A stretch of DNA of 6,830 nucleotides from SHLQ01 sp047638715 (lineage in GTDB: Bacteria; Actinomycetota; Acidimicrobiia; Acidimicrobiales; SHLQ01), in assembly GCA_047638715.1 (NCBI GenBank), contig JBLIMK010000127.1, positions 1 to 6,830 of the forward strand. The letters are read 5' to 3'. How positions within the stretch are numbered: the stretch's first letter is position 1; each line of letters opens with the position of its first letter. Under the pieces are notes generated by a model. That model was not told where the DNA came from. It worked only from the letters and a program-made list of their open reading frames with translations, and ran no database searches. Both the position numbers and the translations under genes were made by a program. This document shows, in pieces, positions 1 to 6,830 of the stretch.

Positions 1-2
1 CG

Positions 3-50
3 GGGAAGGTGGATCGCCATGTCGAAGTGCTCGCTGACTCGTTGGCCTGA
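3..50 (+). CDS. possible 3' end of an upstream gene (partial)
   Basis: The third forward frame is open from the left edge to a TGA at 48-50 and would encode about 15 residues ending VEVLADSLA. Seen: 11 of its 15 sense codons end in G or C, and the residues (Val, Glu, Leu, Ala, Asp) look like an ordinary C-terminal helix. The other two forward frames give Arg/Trp/Cys-rich or very short peptides. The stretch is far too short to assign a family or function. If real, this gene lies 112 bases upstream of the large helicase gene on the same strand and could share its transcript. The frame could also be open by chance. Confidence 0.35.
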   Translation, partial: GKVDRHVEVLADSLA

Positions 51-143
51 CCGATGATGTCACGGACGGAGACGCTCGCCGGTCGTATCGAGGACCCAGA
101 ACGGTTCGAACGCAAAGGGTGCGCAACGCTATGGTGCGATCTT

Positions 144-162
144 CGGGGAGCGACGGGGAGCG
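144..162 (+). promoter_or_regulatory. duplicated ribosome-binding site upstream of the helicase gene
   Basis: The 9-mer CGGGGAGCG occurs at 144-152 and again at 154-162, separated by a single A. Each copy contains the purine-rich core GGGGAG (145-150 and 155-160), a plausible Shine-Dalgarno sequence. The first core ends 12 bases before the GTG at 163. The second ends 2 bases before that GTG, which is too close to serve it, but 11 bases before an in-frame ATG at 172. The site therefore does not settle the start: GTG-163 with the first core and ATG-172 with the second are both possible, at slightly long spacing. An in-frame TGA at 55-57, with no ATG, GTG or TTG codon between it and 163, rules out an earlier start. 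No convincing -35/-10 pair was found in 51-143. Confidence 0.45.
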
Positions 163-3100
163 GTGGACGACATGGGCGGCATAGAGGATGGGGCTCTTAT
201 TGCCCCAGTCGGCGAAGTCTCAGTTGCGGTGAACGCTCGCGACGCGTTCTATCTCGCGCTTGCGAACAGCGGTGCAGCGCTGATCAAGCGCATTGAGTTG
301 GCGAATGTCTCTGTCGACCCGGCCGCGCACCCCGAGCTCACGGTGCGCGTCACTCTTGACGCGCCGACGGAAGGTCTCTTCGAGCCGCTCGAGATTGTCG
401 TCCCGACACCGGCGATGGGTGACTCGTTCGAGCTCCGACACTTTGACCTCGAGCCGAACCTAGGTCGGCTCGCGCAGGTGGAGGAAGAGATGCGGGGCCG
501 CATTGTGGCCACCGTCCTCGCTGGTGACTCAGTGGTCGGATCGTCGGTCTCGCCGGTTGAGGTGATGGCCTATGACCAGTGGCTTTCCCGACGCGACCAC
601 TTCGATTCACTCGCCGCATTCGTGCTCCCGAACCATCCTGCCGTGTCCACGATTCTCAGCCGGGCCAGCGAACTACTCGAGCAGTCGACCAAGGACGGCT
701 CCTTGCAGGGATACCAGGCGGGCCCCGACCGTGTCGATGAAATCGCACGAGCGATCTTTGACGCTGTAAAAGAGAAGCAACTCGGCTATATCGATCCGCC
801 GGCCGGGGTGATGGGTATTGGCCAGAAGATCCGGACGCCGGGCCGTGTTCTCGAGGACGGTCGCGGGACGTGCATTGATCTCGCCGCATTGTTTGCGTCG
901 TGCCTAGCCCAGGCGGGTATCGACCCAGTGATCGTTCTTCCCCCCGGCCACGCAATGCCGGCGTACTTTCGACATGACCGGACCCCGACCGGATTTGCCG
1001 TGACCGATGACCAGAACGCGCTCGACCAGATGGTCAGGAACGAGGAGTTGGTTGCATTCGAGGGGGTCAGCGCGACGTCGGATGATTCGTTTGGCGATGC
1101 CGTTGCGAAAGGCGCCGCCCAGATAGCGGGCGTCGATGCGGCGGTCCTAATCAAAGACGCTCGATTTCTTGGTGTTCGTCCGTTGCCGCATCGGCGAACC
1201 GAAGACGATGGAACCGTTGTGGTGGTGCAAGATTCCTCCCCGCCGGAATTCGCCCGCCCGGCAGTCAAGGCGGACCAGCCCGTTCGGGATCCCGCATCGG
1301 ATGATGACGCTGAGCGTCTGGAACGAGAGGACGTACCCGGAAGAGTGCAGCGTTGGCTTTCCTCGCTGCTCGATCTGACCTACAGCAACCCGCTCCTCAA
1401 CATGCGGGTTCGTGCTGGGAAGAGCGGTACGACGGGGGCGTTGGCGTTGGGTATTCCCGCGCAGAGCCTTGCTCAGTTGGAAGACCGTTTGAGCGCCGGA
1501 AAACCGGTTTCAGTTCGTTCACCAACCGCGATTCCGGCTCCGATTCGTGAGCGGGGCGCGCAGGACAACGAGTTGGCTGCGTACTTCGACCAGCAAGCGG
1601 CCGTGTACTGGCCCGATGCTACGGCGTTGGAACAAGTTGCACAGCAAGTGGCGCACGAGGCTCCGCCCGAGGTGAGTGGTGCTCGCCGAGAGAAAGCGGT
1701 CGCGGAACTCGCGGCCAGCGTTGTTGATTCGCTCAGTTCGTCTGCACTGCGGAATCTTCGCAGCCGGGCGCGGGTGCTCGAGCAACAAACCGGCGCGAAC
1801 AATCTGTTCCTCGCGATCGGGACGCTGCGTTGGAAGGATCCGAAGCGCCCCGAACCTTTGCGTTCGCCGTTGTTCCTTTGGCCAGTCCGGCTCAACGGAA
1901 CTCGGCACGGCGAGTTCTCCATCGTTCTCGACGATGAGGCGCCAGTTACCCCGAACTATTGCCTGATTGAGAAGCTCCGCGATGTCCATGGCCTCGAGCT
2001 TGCGGATCTTGAAGTTCCGCCGTTGGACGAGTCGGGCATAGACCTCAACGGCGCCATCCAGGCGGTTCGGAAGAGTTTGAGTGAAGCCGGGGTGCCCGGT
2101 ATCTCCGTGGAGGAGACGGCTCATCTTGCGATGTTCAACTTCACTTCGTTCCGGCTCTGGAAGGACATGAAGGATCATTGGCCGGAGTTCCTGGAGAACG
2201 AAGTCGTCTCTCACCTTGTGCACCATCCGGGCGAGGACTTTGTAGCGAGCGACACCGGCGATCACGGTGACAAGCTCGAAGTCCTCTGCCCGATCCCGAC
2301 TGACGAATCGCAGCGAGCGGCGGTCGAAGCCGCGGTCGGGGGAGAATCCTTCGTCCTTGAGGGCCCACCGGGGACCGGGAAGTCCCAAACGATTGCGAAC
2401 TTGCTGGCTTGCGCGATCGCCGCAGGGAAATCGGTGCTCTTCGTGGCGGAGAAGCAGACGGCACTGACCGTCGTCAGAAACCGCATGAAGGAGATTGGCC
2501 TCGATTCGTTCTGTCTCGACCTGCATGACCGAGGTAGTACACCGGCCCAGATCCGGGCGCAGCTTCAGTCGGCGATGGACTTCTCCGCGACCGGAAGCGT
2601 CGACGAGTGGCAGCGGCTCGATCGGCGGCAGGCCGCGCAAGGCGAACGGCTGCAGAGCTACCGCGAGGCGATTCACGCCGACGGACCCGCTGGCCTCTCC
2701 GCCTGGGCGGCATGGCAGCGCTCTCTTGCACTCGGCGAGGGTCAGATGCTTGAGGTCTCTCGTGATTTCGTGACCAGGGGCGTCGACGATGTTGTTCGGG
2801 TAGAAGAGCTGCTCCTCGGGCTCCCCGCGGTTGCGTATGCCGCTGACCTGAGGGTCGGACACCCCTGGGGCTTGAGCGATTCTGATTCGTATTCGACACT
2901 CGACCGAGAACGGCTCGCTTCAACGATCAGTGAGCTGGCCAGGTTCCTGGAAGATCTCGAAGCAGACGACGCAGCGGCGTCGATGGTCGACGCCATCGAG
3001 GGGACCGTGGCCGACGAACTCGGGACCTTGGCGAGACTTCTCCAACATCCCGTCTCGCTCACGACCGATTCGGTACGGGCCGCGATGGAAGGACACTGGG

Positions 3101-6100
3101 AAGCGCATTCATCGTCGACCGCTCAGGCCTTGGCGGAGTCAGGCGCAAAGATCGAGACACAGCTCGCGGCAAACGCCAGCGAGGTTGTGGGCGCGATCGA
3201 CGCGTTGGAGCCGTTGGCCAGCGAGTTGGCTGACGCCGGCTTCTTCGGCCGGCGAGGTGCTCGCAAGCGGTTCGTCGCTGCGCTCGCCGAGATTGATATC
3301 GAGACCGACGATCCCGCAGCCTGGGCAGCAGCGGTCACCTCGGCAGCTAGCGAGATTCGTTCGGTTCGCGGTCATGTCGCTGTGTGGAACGATTTGGCAG
3401 GGCTTCGACTCGGGTCGGAATGGGTGCCGCTTTCTTCTGCTGACGCCCAGGCAGCCGAAGAGCAGCGAGCGACGGTAGTCGCAGTAGGCGACCTGCTGCG
3501 CTCCGGTCGAGTTGGTCCGGTCGTGCAGATGCTCGATCGGGACTATCCGCCACCGGCTTCGGTCGTCGATGCTTGGGTCGGTCTCGCGAGGCAGTGGAAG
3601 GACCTAGGAGGTCAGCTCGGTGTGACCGCACCGTCGGAGCAGCGATGGCTCGATGGTGACTCCTTCGGTGCGCGACTCGGGGCCGCGCTGAGCGCGTGGC
3701 AACTTGATGCTGACGACATCCGTTTCTTACAGCTGCAACGGTGGATGACGCTCGTTGCGCATCTCGAACCACTTGTACCCGCGGGTCTTGAGGCTGCGCG
3801 TACCGCAGTGCTTGAGGGCCGGGTCGATCCGCTCGAAGCGTCGGATGCATTCCTACGGGGGTTGGCCGTAGCAGCCCGTCGTGAACGATTTGAGGCGAGC
3901 GGGATCGATCGGTTCGATGCCCAGACGCATGACCGTCTCCTCGCTGGCTATGTCAGCGGTGAAACCGAGAAGCGCGAACTCATGCGCGACTACATCTCGC
4001 ATCGGTTGGTTGAGCGGCGGCCGTTCGAGCCTGGTCAGCGAATCGGCCGTTTCGGGCGTTTGGAATCTGACCTCGCTCGTACCCGCGGGCGGCTAAGTGT
4101 GCGGGCGCTGTTCGAAACCTATGGCGACATCGTGCCGGTGCTCACGCCGTGCTTCATGATGAGCCCGGACAGCGTGGCGAGGTTTCTGCCCCCCGCCAAG
4201 GCCCACTTTGATCTTGTGGTGTTCGATGAGGCATCGCAGATCGAGGTTGCGTGGGCCGTCGGCGCGATCGGTCGGGCCGACTCGGTCGTGATCGTCGGCG
4301 ATAGCCAGCAGATGCCACCATCGAGGTTTGGCGGCCCAGGAGTACGAGACGCTGAAGATTCAACTGTTGATGACGATGTCGTCGAAGATCTGGAGAGCAT
4401 CCTCTCGGAGTGCGTGGAGTCGCGACTTCCTCGACGATGGTTGTCGTGTCACTACCGAAGCCGCGACGAGTCGCTCATCGCGTTTAGCAATCTTGAGTTC
4501 TACGATCGCAAGCTGACCACGTTCCCCACGCCATCGAGCGGCGGGCGACTGGGACTCCGCTGGCATCGCGTGAACGGCGTCTTCGATCGTTCGAGCAAGG
4601 GCGATGAGCTCCGCACGAATCGTGTGGAGGCGGAGGCGATCGTCGCCGAGATCACTCGACGCGTGAACGATCCCGCGTCTCCGAATACATCGATCGTTGT
4701 TGTGACGTTGAATGTTCAGCAGATGCGGCTGGTGGAGGAGCTCCTCGCCGCTTCGAGTGACGACGCCGTCCTTGCTGCGCTTGCCGATGATTCCGATGAC
4801 GGACTGATCGTAAGAAACCTCGAGAGTGTGCAGGGCGACGAGCGCGACGTCGTAATGCTCTCGGTTGCGTTTTCCGCGAACCCGGCGACCGGAAAGTTCC
4901 CGCTGAACTTTGGGCCGCTTAACCAGAAGGGTGGCGAGCGTCGACTCAACGTGGCCATCACCCGAGCACGAGAAGAAGTGCTTGTCTTCTGTTCCTTCGA
5001 GCCAGAAGATCTCAAGCTCCCAGACACGATTGCACGGGGACTCCGGTGTCTTCACGACTATCTCCTCGTCGTGCGGGATGGCGTGGAGCGATCCGGCGAC
5101 CTACTCGCACGAAGCGTCGACACATCGGACCGGCATCGAAGCGAGATCGCGGAAGCGCTTCGAGCCGAAGGCCTCGTGGTGGGCGAAGACTTGGGTCTCT
5201 CGGACTTCCGGGTCGACCTAGCGATCCGCCGGCCGGACGATGACGCGTGGCGAGCGGCCGTGCTGCTCGACGGCCCGCGGTGGGCCCAGCGAGAACGGCC
5301 TGAGGATCGTGATGTGCTCCCGCTGGTTGCGCTGACCCAAGCAATGAACTGGCCGGTTGTGGCGCGCGTCTGGCTGCCGGCCTGGATCGATGAGCGAGAG
5401 GCGGTGATCGAGCGGCTACTCGAGGTCGTTGAGAATCCGGAATCGGCGCTGGAAGTGGAACCGCTCGATGAGGCGGCCCCGGTGTCGCAACAGACGGATG
5501 TTGCGCAGATGCGGAGCTCGTTGCCTTCGCCTCCGATCACGAGGGCCGAGTCAGCGCCAACGCGGCCGACGCTGGAGTCGCCGATCAGCGACTTCGTTGC
5601 GGCATCGCTTGGTGGACACGGATCCATGGCCGACTTCGACGCAATGCTCAAATTCGAGCAGCAAAGCGTTGTTCGTGAGCTGGCCGCAGTTGTATTGGCC
5701 TCTGAGGGGCCCGCACGTCGAGGTCGACTGCTGCGCGTGGTTGCGGCCGCTTATGGGTTCAGTCGCCTCCGGGGGGCGAGAGAAGAAGCGCTTGCGGAGT
5801 TGCTTCCAGATGAGATGCAGCGTTGGGCTGGCCAGGAGTGCTTTGTCTGGCCGGCTGATCTCGACCCGGCGATCTGGCGTTCGATCCGTCGCACGCCTCC
5901 GGGCAGCGACCGTTTGATTACGGATGTCCCTCCTGAGGAGATCGTCAACGTCGTCGGTCACTTCGCCGAGATTGGGATGGGCGTGACCGAAGACGAGGCG
6001 CACAATCACCTCAAGGAGCTCTTCGAGTTCCGCCGGCTCACCGAAAACATCGCCGAAGTGATCACCGCCGCGCTGAACGCAGGAGTGGCAAACGGAGCAC

Positions 6101-6144
6101 TCGAGTATCGCGAGGAACACTTCTACGTCGGCCCGAAATGGTGA
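163..6144 (+). CDS. giant SF1 helicase-nuclease, DUF4011 / COG1112 / MTES_1575 / DUF3320 architecture
   Basis: Predicted cytoplasmic ATP-dependent helicase fused to a nuclease; no signal peptide or membrane segment is visible. Domains by residue from GTG-163: beta-rich domain ~10-135; transglutaminase-like domain ~140-345 (Cys237 in GTCIDLA, His263); acidic linker ~346-388; DUF4011 ~391-680 (LLDLTYSNPLLNMR 402-415, NNLFLAIGTLRW from 546). The SF1 helicase has Q-motif Gln717, Walker A GPPGTGKS 734-741, motif II DEAS 1355-1358, motif III GDSQQMPPS from 1379, HYRS 1430-1433, VQGDE 1556-1560 and motif VI NVAITRAR 1596-1603. The motifs are Upf1-like, split by a ~500-residue helical insert. A restriction-endonuclease fold follows at ~1655-1745 (Glu1661, Asp1685, Asp1703), then a Pro/Ser-rich linker and DUF3320 (~1825-1985). 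The frame is uninterrupted, so the gene looks intact. The start is GTG-163 or ATG-172. Known: such proteins occur in defence islands. Inferred: antiphage or nucleic-acid surveillance role. The family call is strong; the substrate is unknown. Confidence 0.93.
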   Translation: MDDMGGIEDGALIAPVGEVSVAVNARDAFYLALANSGAALIKRIELANVSVDPAAHPELTVRVTLDAPTEGLFEPLEIVVPTPAMGDSFELRHFDLEPNLGRLAQVEEEMRGRIVATVLAGDSVVGSSVSPVEVMAYDQWLSRRDHFDSLAAFVLPNHPAVSTILSRASELLEQSTKDGSLQGYQAGPDRVDEIARAIFDAVKEKQLGYIDPPAGVMGIGQKIRTPGRVLEDGRGTCIDLAALFASCLAQAGIDPVIVLPPGHAMPAYFRHDRTPTGFAVTDDQNALDQMVRNEELVAFEGVSATSDDSFGDAVAKGAAQIAGVDAAVLIKDARFLGVRPLPHRRTEDDGTVVVVQDSSPPEFARPAVKADQPVRDPASDDDAERLEREDVPGRVQRWLSSLLDLTYSNPLLNMRVRAGKSGTTGALALGIPAQSLAQLEDRLSAGKPVSVRSPTAIPAPIRERGAQDNELAAYFDQQAAVYWPDATALEQVAQQVAHEAPPEVSGARREKAVAELAASVVDSLSSSALRNLRSRARVLEQQTGANNLFLAIGTLRWKDPKRPEPLRSPLFLWPVRLNGTRHGEFSIVLDDEAPVTPNYCLIEKLRDVHGLELADLEVPPLDESGIDLNGAIQAVRKSLSEAGVPGISVEETAHLAMFNFTSFRLWKDMKDHWPEFLENEVVSHLVHHPGEDFVASDTGDHGDKLEVLCPIPTDESQRAAVEAAVGGESFVLEGPPGTGKSQTIANLLACAIAAGKSVLFVAEKQTALTVVRNRMKEIGLDSFCLDLHDRGSTPAQIRAQLQSAMDFSATGSVDEWQRLDRRQAAQGERLQSYREAIHADGPAGLSAWAAWQRSLALGEGQMLEVSRDFVTRGVDDVVRVEELLLGLPAVAYAADLRVGHPWGLSDSDSYSTLDRERLASTISELARFLEDLEADDAAASMVDAIEGTVADELGTLARLLQHPVSLTTDSVRAAMEGHWEAHSSSTAQALAESGAKIETQLAANASEVVGAIDALEPLASELADAGFFGRRGARKRFVAALAEIDIETDDPAAWAAAVTSAASEIRSVRGHVAVWNDLAGLRLGSEWVPLSSADAQAAEEQRATVVAVGDLLRSGRVGPVVQMLDRDYPPPASVVDAWVGLARQWKDLGGQLGVTAPSEQRWLDGDSFGARLGAALSAWQLDADDIRFLQLQRWMTLVAHLEPLVPAGLEAARTAVLEGRVDPLEASDAFLRGLAVAARRERFEASGIDRFDAQTHDRLLAGYVSGETEKRELMRDYISHRLVERRPFEPGQRIGRFGRLESDLARTRGRLSVRALFETYGDIVPVLTPCFMMSPDSVARFLPPAKAHFDLVVFDEASQIEVAWAVGAIGRADSVVIVGDSQQMPPSRFGGPGVRDAEDSTVDDDVVEDLESILSECVESRLPRRWLSCHYRSRDESLIAFSNLEFYDRKLTTFPTPSSGGRLGLRWHRVNGVFDRSSKGDELRTNRVEAEAIVAEITRRVNDPASPNTSIVVVTLNVQQMRLVEELLAASSDDAVLAALADDSDDGLIVRNLESVQGDERDVVMLSVAFSANPATGKFPLNFGPLNQKGGERRLNVAITRAREEVLVFCSFEPEDLKLPDTIARGLRCLHDYLLVVRDGVERSGDLLARSVDTSDRHRSEIAEALRAEGLVVGEDLGLSDFRVDLAIRRPDDDAWRAAVLLDGPRWAQRERPEDRDVLPLVALTQAMNWPVVARVWLPAWIDEREAVIERLLEVVENPESALEVEPLDEAAPVSQQTDVAQMRSSLPSPPITRAESAPTRPTLESPISDFVAASLGGHGSMADFDAMLKFEQQSVVRELAAVVLASEGPARRGRLLRVVAAAYGFSRLRGAREEALAELLPDEMQRWAGQECFVWPADLDPAIWRSIRRTPPGSDRLITDVPPEEIVNVVGHFAEIGMGVTEDEAHNHLKELFEFRRLTENIAEVITAALNAGVANGALEYREEHFYVGPKW

Positions 6145-6155
6145 GTGACCTCTCT

Positions 6156-6830
6156 CTATAGCTGCGGTGCGAGCTTCTGAAGCATCTGCTGGAAGTTGCG
6201 CAGGATCAGGAGGTCACCGTCAATAACGGGGTCGGGGCTGAAGTGCATGATTTCGTTTCGAAGGTCCCTCACCTCTTCAATCGCCGCGGTGAATTCCTGG
6301 CGGTCCATGACCCAGCCGAGCCGCTCGAACATTTCAGGGTCGGCAAGAAAGCGTGCGATCTCGCCCATCGTCAGGTCCGCGGCACTGTCGACCGAGCGGC
6401 CCAAGTCTCGGTCGTCGCGGGTCGACGCGAGCTCATCCGCTGTGAACGTGTCGTCGAGAACCACTCGGAGGCCACGCTCAATCTCGCCTAGGAGGAGGAA
6501 TGGATTGGCGAAGACTTCGAACTGTTTGCTGAGGTCGGCGGTGGTGACAATGCCGATCACTGTTCGGTCTTGGCCGCGAACGAAGATGAAGCCGTTGGCG
6601 ATGATCTTCGGGATCAGGGGAAGGAGGTCGTCGTCCCAGTTCACACATACAGCTGGCTCGGTGGCGTCGCCGAAAGCGGCGTCTCGGTTCTTGATTCGGG
6701 CCTTCGCGATGGATTCCCAACTGATGGCCAGCGGGTCGCTACGTGGATTCACCTGCACGGCCAGCTGTGAGTAGTCGTATCGAAGCATCTTCGCCTGCGC
6801 GACCACGAGGTCGTTGTCTGGGGTAATGCG
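6156..6830 (-). CDS. CBS-domain protein with C-terminal HEPN-like domain (5' end beyond the window)
   Basis: The stop is TAG (complement of 6156-6158). A GTG at 6806-6804 could start a 216-residue product, but the frame stays open to the edge and its extra residues (RITPDNDLV) complete the start of a CBS motif, so the real start is probably outside the window. Numbering from that GTG: the first CBS module includes SQLAV 13-17 and ISWESI 28-33. The second spans ~45-98 with the hallmark GIVTTADL 85-92. Residues ~100-216 are helical, with LLGEIERGLR 105-114 and an R-N-x3-H motif (Arg183, Asn184, His188), as in HEPN domains. Known: CBS pairs usually bind adenosine nucleotides, and HEPN domains with R-x4-6-H are often metal-independent RNases. 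Inferred: a ligand-controlled RNase or toxin-like effector. Alternatively, the HEPN domain could serve only in binding or dimerisation. It converges on the helicase gene with an 11-base gap. Confidence 0.8.
   Translation of the reverse strand, partial: RITPDNDLVVAQAKMLRYDYSQLAVQVNPRSDPLAISWESIAKARIKNRDAAFGDATEPAVCVNWDDDLLPLIPKIIANGFIFVRGQDRTVIGIVTTADLSKQFEVFANPFLLLGEIERGLRVVLDDTFTADELASTRDDRDLGRSVDSAADLTMGEIARFLADPEMFERLGWVMDRQEFTAAIEEVRDLRNEIMHFSPDPVIDGDLLILRNFQQMLQKLAPQL

Noticed and set aside
104..111. 8-bp perfect palindrome GTTCGAAC in the leader, considered as an SOS or other operator
   Set aside because: Actinobacterial SOS boxes need TCGAAC and GTTCGA separated by four bases, which is absent. 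A lone 8-bp palindrome is expected by chance in a stretch this long often enough that it supports nothing.
101..112. Sequence resembling a tRNA T-arm (GGTTCGAA)
   Set aside because: The bases after the loop do not pair with those before it, and no acceptor, D or anticodon arm can be assembled around it.
54..296. 80-codon plus-strand frame starting ATG-ATG just after the possible upstream stop
   Set aside because: It has no ribosome-binding sequence, turns into Arg/Gly/Cys/Ser-rich shadow sequence after 163, and overlaps the strongly supported helicase frame by 134 bases.
1519..2862. 447-codon open frame on the minus strand inside the helicase gene
   Set aside because: Long antisense open frames are common opposite high-G+C genes. 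The translation is Arg-rich without recognisable motifs, while the plus strand here encodes DUF4011 and the Walker A region.
3727..3729. The only in-frame TTA leucine codon I noticed in the large gene (residue 1189), considered as a bldA-type control
   Set aside because: That control is established for Streptomyces, and nothing here shows the host is one. A single TTA in about 1,990 codons is not strong evidence.
6160..6185. Short inverted repeats (AGCT...AGCT, GCTTC-T-GAAGC) near the gene junction as a terminator
   Set aside because: The stems are four to five base pairs, one with a sterically impossible one-base loop. There is no T-run, and the bases lie in the coding sequence of the minus-strand gene.

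Overview
The window is high in G+C (about 60-63% by eye) with strong G/C preference at third codon positions and GTG used as a start. Together with the style of the large protein, this suggests an actinobacterium or a relative. The genus cannot be read from the sequence.

Layout: positions 1-50 may hold the last codons of an upstream plus-strand gene. A 112-base leader (51-162) carries a duplicated Shine-Dalgarno-like sequence. One very long plus-strand gene (163-6144, about 1,990 residues) fills most of the window. A minus-strand gene (6830 down to 6156) converges on it with an 11-base gap. Its reading frame stays open to the right edge, so its N-terminus lies outside the window.

The large gene encodes a single-chain helicase-nuclease with the domain order of the DUF4011/COG1112/DUF3320 family: a beta-rich N-terminal domain, a transglutaminase-like Cys-His domain, DUF4011, an SF1 Upf1-like helicase split by a long insert, an MTES_1575/Vsr-type restriction-endonuclease fold, and DUF3320. 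Proteins of this type are repeatedly found in bacterial defence islands, and a DUF4011-helicase-Vsr protein is, from memory, among published anti-phage candidates. Here the helicase motifs are all intact, but the nuclease active site looks divergent.

The minus-strand gene encodes a small protein with two CBS modules followed by a C-terminal HEPN-like domain with an intact R-N-x3-H motif, the signature of HEPN ribonucleases. A ligand-sensing HEPN protein beside a giant helicase-nuclease suggests an accessory or defence locus. The genes are convergent, so they are not an operon, and any functional link is inference. No tRNA, rRNA, CRISPR array, insertion sequence or attachment site was seen.
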